Shown here piece after piece: positions 11,657-23,007 of a stretch of DNA of 64,000 nt. The notes beneath the pieces were generated by a model, which saw only the letters and a program-made list of their open reading frames with translations, was not told the origin of the DNA and searched no databases. The DNA lies in the NCBI RefSeq assembly GCF_000150275.1, contig NW_002060948.1:5498241-5562240 (forward strand), read 5' to 3'. This DNA comes from Trichoplax adhaerens. Its lineage: Eukaryota > Placozoa > Uniplacotomia > Trichoplacea > Trichoplacidae. The stretch's first letter is position 1. Every line of letters begins with the position of its first letter. The position numbers and the translations under genes are program-made.

Positions 11657-14600
11657 GAATGTTCCTGCAACAAATTCGTTACGAATAGTCGATTCATTCG
11701 GTGTTGAAGGAACTGCTTGTCCATCGATAATTAAATATGCAACAGGAGATTTAACAGATTTGCAAAAAAGCGATGAAATTGATGTTTTAGTAGTCTCTGC
11801 ATTTTCAAGTAAGCGTTTCTTAATATTCTTACAATCGTATCTATTGAACCTTTAAAACTGTGATTCAGGCGTATTATATATGCACCAGTCTAGAAGTTTC
11901 TTTTTCCGCTTCAATAATTACCTTCCTTAATATTTATGGTGTGATATTTTCTTATTGCAGATGACTATGCAGCTATTCCTGGGACGTTGATCGGAGCATT
12001 AAAAAAAAATTTGGGTATTAGTGTTGAGGAGCTAGCAAAAAACAAAGCTGAAGATTACCGAAAATATTATTCTTGCTGGTGGTCTCAGTTGCTTCCTAGT
12101 CACATCAATTTTAAGCGTATAGTCTGTTTTGAAAAGAAAATAAGCGTTAAGCCTACCCAAGTTATTGGTAATATTTTCCGATGTTTTTTTCCACTTTTTA
12201 ACAACGAGCCTTGTTCAGTAGCTATGCCAGTTCTAGCAACCGGCAATCAGGTAAACTATGCATGAGTCGATTATTTACTGTATTGTTTGCTCCCGCTATA
12301 TCTAACGAAGTAGCTCATATCGAGCGGCACCTAGAGGTAAATTTAGAAATTCATGTCCAACATAATGCAATATAACTACTATAACATATACCAATCCAGA
12401 GTTATCGATCAAGACGATTGTTTAATTGTGCGCTATGAGTAAAAATGTAGAAAAATTATGCAGAAAAATAATACAAACTGAAGCGTACCGTGTATGTTAC
12501 TTTCTTGTACTAGATAAATTTGTAAATCTTGTAGGCACAGTCTTACCAGAGTATTTGACCTTTAGCTATCTACTATTAGTCAGAAATGGTCAAAATTCAG
12601 TAATTTCTTCCAGACAGTATAAAACTAACTACAACATTTTTAGATTTTAAACTAATTCGACTGCTTATAATATGGCCTGCCTATGATAGTTGACTATTTA
12701 GAGTTATTATTTGGATATTATAGGGATATTCCCAGACTCGAGTATTTGAGTCTCTATTAAATGCTGCTATCCGGTGGATAAGAGCGGGCTTACCACTCAA
12801 GTCGCTGTTAGTTTGCAATTTTACGAAAAACCCTGAATTGGATTTGTTATTCACTAAAATCAAGGCTACTGCTTTGCTTCCTCAACCAATAGCTAAAGTA
12901 AGTTACCTATTTATAAATAAGTATCAAGTTATAGGAAGGGTTTGAAAAATTTTCAATAGAACTTTAGTTGTGGTATCAAATTACGACATGTCTCACAAAA
13001 TATTTCATTATCAGAGAAATATAAACACAAATTGATGGATAGCCAAAACTTTTGCCCTTCAGGTTCCAGAATTCGATTTCGATTTTTATATATCCTATAG
13101 TCCCCAAGATATTACACTTGCAAACAGAGTGAAGAATGAGCTTGAAAATGCATGGGCAGAAGAAAAGAAAGCAATTCGTCTTCATACTAACTTTCAAGAA
13201 ATTAATCCTGACATTTCATGGCAAGATGAAATTTATAATGCCATTTGCAAATCAATCCGTGTTATTGTGATATTAACACCTAGCTATTTGCAGGTATATT
13301 CCTTAACCAATATAAAAATTAGCATAGTCTAGTTCTATGATGCATTTCGAAATTATTTCTTCTATTTGATTTTTCTAAAACAGCTTAAATGTTTGCTTGA
13401 TTTGATAATTTATATAGTGCGAAGCATGTAAGGAACAATTTAACGTTGCACTTTGTGTCAACCAACAATCTAAATGGAATTTGTTAGCCCCACTCTATGT
13501 TATTGCTATTCCTGATATTCCAACATATATTACATTAGTACAATATATAGACTGTCGGTGAGTATTATTTGAACGTAACTAACAATAACTTTATGCCTAT
13601 AAAATTATTAGATATCTCGTAGGATTGTATAGGACTATTAGAAATGAGTAGCCTTCTCAATGATTCGCATTTTGCATAGGGATAATACCGAGGTCTGTAT
13701 CAGTAAAGCAAGTGAACAGTTTTGTGAATGGCATCAGCGGTCTAGCGATGAATTAGAACTAATTGATAATCCTTACGAAAAAGCTACAATCAAGTATAAT
13801 TATGATTTATTCATTTCCTACTGTCACGAAAATTCAAACTATGCTAAGTTAGTACTTGAAAAGATGAAAATTTTCGATGAAGATGCTAACATTTTCTTTG
13901 ATGTTCAGCAATTAAAGGTAGATTCCTGTAGTATTTTGAACTAGATCAAACTTGATTATAGCTATTTATCAGTGAATAAGAACATATAAATGTTTATGTG
14001 TCATAAAACTTGTAAATAGATAGGCCGTTTTAGTTTATCATCTAGATGGATATATTCTAGTAATGAATCATTACCAAAACTCTTTAGAAGTTAATCTCCG
14101 CGTATCTTTCTATCATTCATTTGGCTAATTTTTATTTATAGACAGGAACCGCATGGCAGAAAGAGCTATATGAAGCTATTGATGGTAGTCAAAGTTTAGT
14201 TGCTATTGTTACACCTGCATATGTACGATCAAAAGTGTGTTACGAAGAGTTTTCACTAGCATTAGCATTGGATCGTGAAAGAAATACATCAGAAGGGAAA
14301 CGATTTTACTTTTGTCCTGTTATCTTAAACAGTAATGATGACGTTCCTAGTACATTTAGACATGCCAATATGATGATTTGTAAAGATGGTAGTTTCTCAA
14401 ATGAATTTGTTAGTAAGGTTTGCCAACATTTAAAAATAGGCCAACATTTACAGGTGTGTTTAATTATTAAGGAAAATATTACATAAAATTTTTACAATAT
14501 AAAGCTATCTAATAATTGGATTAAGTCATTAGAAAGATGCTAAAACAACTTGATACTTTGCAAGGATTTTCCGATGGACAAGGATGAGAAATCACCAAAG

Positions 14601-15756
14601 CTGGATGAAGTTCTAAGTAAATGGAGAGCGTTCCAGTTTACTCAAATAGCACAGGAAATAATGGCTGATCTTGATAAATTACCAAAAAGCGCAGTTACTG
14701 GCACTGGTGCTACTACTAAAAGATCGTCTATCAAAGCCATCCTTTGTTCAAAAAACGTTTCAACGAGGGCAATCATAAATACTTTCAATGCTAGTACCAC
14801 TGCTAGTGCAATAAAAGTTGATGATTCGCAAAAGTCTGTACATGTTGTAATCTTAAATGCTCAAAGCGAAGAAGATACAGCTGCTATGTTGAGAAGTTTG
14901 CTGACGAGATTACTTCCTCAAACGAGAGTTACTCTATTGCAACAGCCGAAAACAGAAGAACAAACTCATAGAAGATTAAATATACTAGATGAAGTTGATA
15001 TGGCCGTAGCACTAATATCACCACAATATTTATTGTCTCCTAAATTAGTGGACGAATTGCATATCATGCTTTTTCGACAAAGGAGTAATCCTCAGCGGTG
15101 TCTCTTTTTCCCAATAATTATGTATGGACTGCCGGAAGAACCGTTATATTTTAGGATATTAAACTGTAGATACGCATGCCACGATGAATTTTGGGATAAA
15201 CTATACGAAAAGAGTCAGTTAAAAGTCCTAATTGAGAGTATATTTGGCCGTCTTGATATACGAAAGCAAATGGTATTGGTTTGTGCCGCTATTCATATAA
15301 TCCGACTTTTAAATGGAAAAGGTATTTTTGCGTTAAAAGCATATCGCATCACTTAGAAAGCTGCTTCAAAATGATAGAACGAGCTACATACGAATGCAAT
15401 CGCAAATATAATTACGATAGTCTAGCAGAATATTTGTAAGTTTGTAGTTCGCACTTTTATACGGGTAGTATCTTGATTTCATTGCATTGTCGTGATAATT
15501 GGAATCAGATCTATTTTATTATACTATAGCTTAAGAACATTATAAATATCTTGAATTGATAAGACTATACGTCTAGGATTCGCATTTATTGATATTAGGA
15601 ACTACTATACGAGTATATAAGTAATACTAATTTATCGAATTACTCTTTTATGGCTTTGCTACTACATAGATATCATAAATGAACGATACTGTATTGCTAA
15701 ATTTACATTTTCGTTACAGATCAAGGAAATTTCGGTATTTTATTAAATCTCAATAA
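11657..15756 (+). CDS. Macro-like / TIR / TIR / TIR-like multidomain protein (copy B)
   Basis: Predicted exons with matching phase: 11657-11808, 11961-12250, 12724-12897, 13063-13293, 13418-13557, 13680-13917, 14142-14453, 14565-15321, 15357-15435 and 15720-15756, about 800 aa. No in-frame ATG lies in the first exon, so a 5' exon is missing. Residues 1-205 are the macro-like domain of copy A, ending in VAMPVLATGNQ and NAAIRWIRAGLPLKSLLV. TIR1 (206-330) opens with FDFYISYSPQD and has WQDEIYNAI, LTPSYLQ and CKEQF. TIR2 (about 369-512) has YDLFISYCHEN, WQKELYEAIDGS, IVTPAYVR and CYEEFSLAL. The third domain (about 600-710) keeps the TIR-like strand ALISPQYLL and DELHIML but lacks the FISY box. 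The glutamates in CKEQF and CYEEF sit where TIR NADases carry the catalytic Glu. NAD cleavage and innate immune signalling are inferred. Intron 8 would be only 35 bp; without it the protein ends at 15356. No transmembrane segment was seen. Confidence 0.7.
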
Positions 15757-16687
15757 AATCAACGACGAAATTGAGGATATTGAAGTAATTGATAAATTGA
15801 AGAAGCTGTAACGTCTCGATTGTAATGTGTACTTGTTACGCTTAGGTTATGTATTTGTTGCTAAAGCCATAAGTTAAGTTAGTGTTAATAATTAATCAAG
15901 GTTTAGATAGGGTTTCTTTATATTGCGTTTTACTTAATCTGAGATTTGTATTTGTACATAACTTCATGAAATAGAGAATATATAGCATCTGTGTAGGCTA
16001 CAGTAAGTATCCTAGAAGATTGGAGAATTTAGGACAGTTTTGATCTTATTGCCTGTCGATAACATCTTCTTTAACTGAAAAGTTGATAAAATTGATGGCT
16101 CCATCAATTTTATCATTAGTATTTAGTAGCCTAACAGTACTTAAAACTAGGTTTGTAGCATCAATTTTTATTTTATATCAATAAATATACATATCTTACC
16201 ATAAATTGACTACGGTTCTTAAGGGTAATACAATGTTCAACATGTCACTTTTTCTATAGTTTTTCTGTAACATAGTTCCTAGGTGTAGATGATCTATCGT
16301 AATACTATAGCGCATACATTTAAAAAGTAACGTTGCTATAAAAATTGCTCGTAATATAATAGTATGCTTAATAGGATATCTTGGTCCAGTAGAAGATAAA
16401 AATGTTAACTTTATACATTAAACAAATAATTTAGTTGTACTAGACTTAAGTACGACTGATGATAATAAAATTATGATCACAATATGCTGATTTTGACATT
16501 AATAAATCCATATCATACACTCAAAATGAAATGTGAAGTTCATTTGTTCTAGAACTTTCAACTAAGTTCAGTCTCATATTACTGCATTTCTTGCAACAGT
16601 AATTCTACCATTTAATAAGCTATTTGCCACTTAAGTAAGACGGTAGTACTTGCTTGAAAGAGCCATATTAACTTTAAAACTGTAAAT
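15757..16687. other. Convergent intergenic region, nothing recognised
   Basis: This region lies between the 3' end of the TIR gene (+) and the 3' end of CYB5D1 (-). It is AT-rich with no open frame of note. The reading frame at about 15720-15820 in another phase ends in KLKKL and could be an alternative last exon of the TIR gene. Confidence 0.35.
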
Positions 16688-17839
16688 TCAAGCTTCAGTT
16701 AAGTCATCATTAAAATATATATGAATCGCTGGTAAAAAAGAGTCATCGTTCATGCCAAGTTTGAAAAATTCTTCAGAATCATCAGCAACTTCGTTCTCTT
16801 CTAGTGTTTTTGTCATGTCTAAATTTTTTCCAATGTATTTCCAAGTATAACTGCGTGCATGGGAATTGTATTTCATATAACGATCTTGAATCTCATCTAA
16901 GATTTCTTCAGAGCAAACCTGCAACAAGCAATATTCTTAATTACAATAAATTTTATTTTATAATGTATCATTCTGTAAAGTACTTATGCTGCTATTACGA
17001 AATATATAAAATTAATAGGAGATTAAGCTGAAGTTTAGTATTACTTCGATTGTTTGCTCTTGAGATGTTAAAGTATTTATAACGCGAATAAATCGAGTTT
17101 TCTGTGAAAGAAGGCCTATGCAATAGGCGTCATCTTTCCACCAAGGCTTTCCAAAATTATTAGCCCAATCACTTTGTGGATATGGCGGTGCAATATGAAT
17201 AAAACGGCCATGAGGTGTATATGGTACAATGCAACCGGTAACAGGATCGACATGCGTTCTTACCTAAATCAAGAGTGAAATTAATTTTACACTTAATGCA
17301 TTTACGTGTCTTTTAATACGATTCAATTTTTAAGATAAAAGCAAATACTGTAATATTGAACAACTACTCACATCTTTCGTTTTATCATCGAACCAATGAG
17401 AAATGTCTTTACCAGCTGATTGTATAACTGGTTTCAAGAGTAGATCTCCTATAATGGATAAATGGCGTGGTTATTCGAGCTTACTAACATCACCGAATTT
17501 TAACTAATAGCCGTTGATTACCATATATCATATACTTGTTATAAATAAAATGATTATATTAATACGAATCTCAATCATTCACTCATACTACATCAACGCA
17601 ATAATCTACTCTTCAATATTATATGTTGTTGCCATACTTCTTTGCAGACTCCATCGGCAAATACTGTAAAACCTTGACAAGTACATCAGTAAGCTAGAGC
17701 TAAACGATGCCTAACCTGAATATTGATTACATAGCGGTGTTAAATTGTAAACCTTGCCCAGGAATGAAACCCATAAATCATCGATTGTAGTGTGTATACT
17801 AACTTCGTTAGGAGTGAAATATTTCGGCCTTACCACCAT
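16688..17839 (-). CDS. CYB5D1: Cytochrome b5 domain-containing protein 1
   Basis: Four exons on the minus strand, 17716-17839 (ATG at 17839), 17372-17448, 17045-17263 and 16688-16918 (stop), give 651 nt and 216 aa; vertebrate CYB5D1 is about 228. All three junctions keep phase. The N-terminal cytochrome b5-like part shows [30 protein letters not shown] and the family signature GKDISHWFD, followed by the HVDPVTG motif. As in the family, the classical HPGG heme motif is absent and the His residues of ISHWF and THVDP are the likely axial ligands. The C-terminal half is a ubiquitin-like region: [30 protein letters not shown], then IYFNDDLTE at the very end. CYB5D1 proteins are associated with the ciliary axoneme (radial spokes) and redox control of motility, so this suggests a ciliated organism. 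It is divergent from the C3orf33 homologue. Confidence 0.93.
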
Positions 17840-19612
17840 TGCGAATTTTTTTATCCAACTATCCACTTTAGTTCAATGTAACCTGATGTTGTTATGGAAA
17901 CGTAAACTGGAGTTTTGCGGAATTTATACAGTATAGTACTGTAACTGTACGGTACAGTGTACTGTACAGTACTCCTGCTCCGATTGGTGAGACAGCGGAC
18001 AGATCATAAAAGGGTTCTATACGATTTCTACTCTACTGCACTATACTTTTGTACAGTATACTAAACATCGACAGTCTCGTAACGGTATGATTCCAGACCC
18101 GCCGACACGAACTAGACGGGCGTCCGCGCGTCTGTTCATTTTTTTGATCCAACAAGTACTGGACACTATATAGTGTTCTAAACTAGCGCTGTAGGCTTAT
18201 AGAATATTATAGAATGAAATAGTAAACACTTGATTGCCCTGGAATTGTATTAGCTGCAAATCTTTCTCCTGAGCATTTACTTTGATTGCAAAATTATTTC
18301 TTGCTATCATTTCTTACACAGTTGTAGCTCTTACTACTGATTAATTAATCTATTAGACGTTGTGATAATAGATAAGAGTTCTTGAGCTATTGATTTTAAT
18401 TCTTTGGCCATCAGATAAGGACGATCGAGTTGTGTACTAGCTGCAGTGGAGGAGGCTGCCAATAATGAAGTGGAGAGATTGCTGAGGAGCAGTAGGGCGA
18501 AACGGTAAATAGAAAGTTGAATTATAGTGATCATGCATAGTTTACACTTCAATTTATCGCTATTCCTTACACTGTGTTGTATCCAAGTGTTTGATTCTAT
18601 GGTAAAGTGGGCTACGCACCATAACGGTGCCAAAATGTTGTATTAACGTGAGCGAATTGAAGGTCAATGCTGGTTAGAATATTTGCATGTAGGACTGCAA
18701 TTCTGCAAGAATAGCTTGCAGACAGACATGACGAATGGCGTATAGCATCTATAAAATAATAGTGCACCTATCACGACCAAGGTTGTGACACCAGAAGATA
18801 GTATAAAAATAAATGTTCTTTATCCTCGTTGATCCGGCAGATCTACCTCGTTACTTGACATTAAGTAGAACTACTCCTCTAATAATTAATGACTGTTTGC
18901 TTCTGAAGTGAAATAATTGGTGCTAGTCTACCTTTTATCCTACAGACAACTCTTTGATCGACGTGTATAACTACAGTATCTAGTCTACATATGGAAGTGA
19001 GAACTATCTAGTGTATCTGCTGTATTTGTTGTATTATCAGGTTTGTTGAAGTAGGGTAGACAATTTGCTATGCAAATAATTTCATATCAAAAATTTCACA
19101 TCTAATTTTTTAGAGCTGTGGCAAACCAGCTAGACAGAAGGTGTTAATTACAGCTCCTATATCAACTTGCTTTTTTGTTAAATATTGATACTTGTCGATG
19201 AAGCGAATATAGCTGAATTCATAATTCTGTTATGAATTTAAACATCTCTATTGCATCTTTGATATCGTACCTAGTATACTGAACTGAAGCTTATTTTACT
19301 AACTGGTGTATCAATATTCGAATATCGTACAACAAAATTCATGATATATGGTAAAGTTAATGGGCATATTTGTAAAATTGTGCACGTACGCGATTATAGT
19401 ATACGTGTATTTACTGCGAGTGCATTTTGCTTTATTCTTCGCGGTAGAGCAAAAATCATTCGATTTCCAGTTTCCGTTGAGATAGTGACTTGTTATGTTT
19501 AAAAACGATTATATATCATTTACTACTTACTAATTTATGCTTTCATATATTTTCATTCTTATTTCAATAGATGATAGTAAGGATACATTAGTCGTAATAC
19601 CTTGTTGGCGAC
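17840..19612. other. Divergent intergenic region CYB5D1 / C3orf33
   Basis: About 1.8 kb between two divergent genes. A short GTAC-rich microsatellite lies at about 17928-17972, immediately upstream of CYB5D1, and a GC-rich patch at about 18090-18140 (CCGCCGACACG, GGGCGTCCGCGCG) could be part of its promoter. A minus-strand open frame at 18334-18633 (99 codons, one hydrophobic stretch) is unrecognised and is not called. Confidence 0.35.
17928..17972. repeat. GTAC-type microsatellite
   Basis: A cluster of TGTAC/GTACA 5-mers (CAGTATAGTACTGTAACTGT, ACAGTGTACTGTACAGTACT) upstream of CYB5D1. It belongs to the dispersed family described under the 37 kb satellite. Confidence 0.6.
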
Positions 19613-21179
19613 ATGGGTGGCAAAGACGTGAAGGAAATGAATCCGTTTAATAAAGTTTCTATTTTTATAGATGACAATTTACGTACTATCAGGGTAAGTC
19701 TTAATACCTAATTTTTACTATTTTGATACCGAATCGTAAACATAGAAGTCATAAATGCTGTTACGAAATGAATATGATGCACAGCATACATTACAGTAAC
19801 TGCATACTGCTATATATGATTGATTTGTAATACGACACTGATATTTACTGATCATTAAATATATAACGAACTGTATTATCTACAAAAATGATCGCTATAT
19901 AGAAAATAATTGATAGCGGCATTGCGATTATATCCATTTTCGAGTGAATCATCCAACAGGAGATTCTGCAAAATCTCATGGTGTTCGTGCGCTAATTAAT
20001 CAACACTAAGATCGAATATCATAAGTGTTTCTAGAATGCGAGATACATTAATCTATCTTTCCACTGTTTACTATAGCTTGGTGTCACCATGTGCATGGGT
20101 ATCGGCTTAATTATCGTTGCACGGAGCGGTAGATTGGTATGTATGACATTTAGAGTTGAGATCACCAGCAAGTAGAATGATTAAATTGCTGTTTGGAAGG
20201 ATAAAAGCAAAGCAAGACTTACAGTATCAGATTTATTAAGTTTCACCGTGTATTCCGAATGATAGTAATGTGACTGTGTATTATGACTAGTAGACAAAGT
20301 TGCAAATGTCATATCGTGAATCGGTTTCATGCTCTTTACCATGTTTTACTGCCAAAGAAATGTTATAAATCGAGTCATTGCTTATCAATACATTTGTCTT
20401 AATTTAGTTGAAAACGTTCACATCTGTGTCCGATATACCCGAAAAATTTATCAGAAAAAATATAAAGTTACGTGGGATTGTAAAAAGTATTGACGAAAAT
20501 GGCATTTTAATGGTCCAACATGTGCCTGTGTACCGACCTTCTCTTCTCAAATGTAAGTCTAAGTTGACATTTAAAAATTACTTCTTAATGATTCTTAACC
20601 ATCATTTTACCTTGAATTTGACGCTCCTTCAATAGCGAGGGATCATTGTCCCTTGAATGTAAAATTATTGGGTTTAGAATTACATGAAAATGGTCACTTG
20701 TGGCTAAAATCACATCTGCTTGACAAACATATTTGGTTTCAGCTGTTTAGTGTTAATAGCAAAGATACGCTGGAATGTATAATTTTCAAAGGCGAGGCAA
20801 GTATCTCATCTATCCAACTTTATTTATTATGCATTATCGTTGTATTGATCAAAAGGTGGCCTTTGTTTCACCATAGAATTTTATTATACGGTCTCGAATG
20901 AATGTGAACGAGTTACTCATTAAGGATGGCTTAGCTACAGTTACGACAATTAACCAAATCGAGAATAAACGAATTGCTAATGAAGTAGTCCGAAAGTTTA
21001 TTAGAGCTGAGCTAAAGGCGGAAAAGAGCGAAAAAGGACTATGGATGACTTCTTCAATTGGGATCATGGATAGGCTGTCTAACCTCAAACATAAATTAAG
21101 AGATTGGACGGATAATTTAAAAAGATCACTGATTTCAGCGCAATCACGCATAACTGGGTACTTTGGAAAGAAAAAATAA
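19613..21179 (+). CDS. C3orf33: C3orf33 homologue (membrane-anchored SNase-like protein)
   Basis: Five exons, 19613-19693, 20077-20136, 20408-20552, 20636-20796 and 20877-21179, join in phase to 750 nt (249 aa), close to the roughly 250-290 aa of animal C3orf33 proteins. A short N-terminal soluble stretch is followed by one hydrophobic segment encoded by the whole 60-nt exon 2 (GVTMCMGIGLIIVARSG), a likely membrane anchor. A staphylococcal-nuclease-like OB-fold region follows: IKLRGIVKSIDENGILMVQHVP, with NVKLLGLEL and HIWFQLFSV (listed as separate motifs). The last exon has the family-typical NELLIKDGLATV and a basic C-terminus ending GYFGKKK. Catalytic nuclease residues are not evident, as is usual for the family. 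The intron at 20797-20876 is GC-AG. The molecular role is poorly known; a secreted or regulatory role has been proposed for the human protein. Confidence 0.8.
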
Positions 21180-23007
21180 ATGGCTTTTGTTAATGTATCT
21201 ATAGTATATTGCATATCTATTGAGCTGACGATTTTATGGTTTTACTGTTGCAACTAATGCAACGTTAATGTTATTATAGATATATAAGCATGTACGTGTC
21301 ATGTATAGAGTATGCGACAGGTATAATGATACAGCTGCATTATAGATGATTTTTTGGTGCTACACAAAATACATCTTGATCTGGAATTCTACGACTATTA
21401 AAATGTACTAGCTTATACGTAAATGCCTTTTAGGCTACCGTATCTTTCATTGAATGCAGCATAACGATAAATTATTATCTCCAATGATCTAGGTTTCGAC
21501 GTCACATAAGCATAATGTTCCAATGTCATGCAACCAATCTTGTAAAATATCAGCATCTACCGTACACTCTAGACTGTATTACAATTTAGATCTGTATAGA
21601 AATATTTGCATCCAAGTATAGAACATATACAGTATAGCATACTCTACCTGCAGTATACTGTACGTTTAAATTATGAATTATTTGCTGGATACGAAGAATA
21701 CTGGTATCATCTAAGCATTTTTGTATGCTATGCAAGGTATTGAGTTAATTCTGGAAGTTATCACAAGCTGGTTTTAGAGCTCTTGTCTGTTCCCTTATTC
21801 GAAATTTAATATTGCCAGTTAGTGAGCTCAATTGGTTTTTCATGCCCGTACACACTTCAGCTCGGGTATGCAAAGTTGCAGCGTTGTGAGCTACTGTAAT
21901 TCCGCACGTAGTCGTTTTCCAATTTTAGTGTTTACAACAACATTTCTTGTCCATCAAATTGTCCATCAGCGTAGAAATCCCACAAGATCTTATTATGAAA
22001 TTTGTTAAGCGTATTTCGAACCGTTCCTTTTTTGCATACTCAACTTATATCATTTAATTCCCCCTTTTTATACTGCATGTGGTGATATAACTAATAGTAA
22101 TCAATTGATAAACATTTATTCGAGTATTAACTATAGCCGATGCATGATTAATTAATTTCATTCAATTTATTTATAAATTTACTATTAATCTTGCTATCAT
22201 TCACTTAGTTTGATCGTTTGGATCTTGTCTTGTTCGAATTATCCACACCACCGTCCGTCCGCACCGAGCATGCGCAGTTTTCGACTGAGTTTTAAACGTT
22301 AGAAAGACGTTTAAAAACTCCAAATGGCCAATGTGGCGCGTCCTCGAGGCAATCTCTTGTAAAGCGATAATACGGCTAAAATGGCTATTAAATCTATATT
22401 AACCTAGTATTGTAGAGTATATGATTCGTCTACTGTATCGTATGCATGCTTAGAACTACTCTATAGTTTCATAATAACTGAAAATCCGATTCTTTTGGTG
22501 ACCATTTTTAGGGCCTTCGTTGCCCATGACAGCGGAAAGCTTCGAAGGGTTCGAGTACAAAAACTACAGTTAAAATAATGTCGCCAATTGGTCCCAATGG
22601 GCAGGAGCGGATGCGACATTGTTTTTGCAGTAAATTATATAGTAAAGTATATTATAGGACTAAAAGTAATGTCGTAAATAAAGACTCATACTACGTAGCT
22701 GGGGTGACATGGTTTTTGTTGGAGCGGGTAGTATACAGTGATTTTTTTCGTCCAGTATAGTATTATTCACTGTAATCGCTAGGTGATTAGCATACTAGCT
22801 CAAACCATAGTCCAAGAGCTATAAGAGCTCTAGTCGAGCATAACTCAGTATTCATAGTCACTGTCTACAACAGACTACAGTACAATCATAGAAAAAATTA
22901 GTACTGTAGAATGGACAGTATACTGTATAGAAACAGAGTTGGCTCATACCCATTCACACTAACGCCAATCCAAATACGCGTGTAGCTCATTGTGGAAAAT
23001 ATCCATC
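21180..23007. other. Intergenic region upstream of cyclin L
   Basis: No gene recognised. A relatively GC-rich stretch at about 22245-22360 (CACCGTCCGTCCGCACCGAG) includes the NRF-1-like word GCATGCGCAG at 22268-22277. Short GTAC-type clusters occur near 21600-21665 and 22895-22930. The open frame at 22578-22760 is not supported by homology. Confidence 0.35.
22268..22277. promoter_or_regulatory. NRF-1-like site (GCATGCGCAG)
   Basis: GCATGCGCAG matches one arm and the centre of the NRF-1 consensus in a locally GC-rich island about 0.7 kb upstream of the cyclin L start. The match is short and the assignment is inference only. Confidence 0.2.

Noticed and set aside
18334-18633. 99-codon minus-strand frame with one hydrophobic stretch
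   Set aside because: No recognisable homology or splice-linked exons. The Ser/Ala-rich stretch followed by a helical tail is suggestive only.
22230-22560. GTTCGA-containing words resembling a tRNA B box
   Set aside because: No cloverleaf could be folded around them by eye and no matching A box at proper distance, so no tRNA is called.
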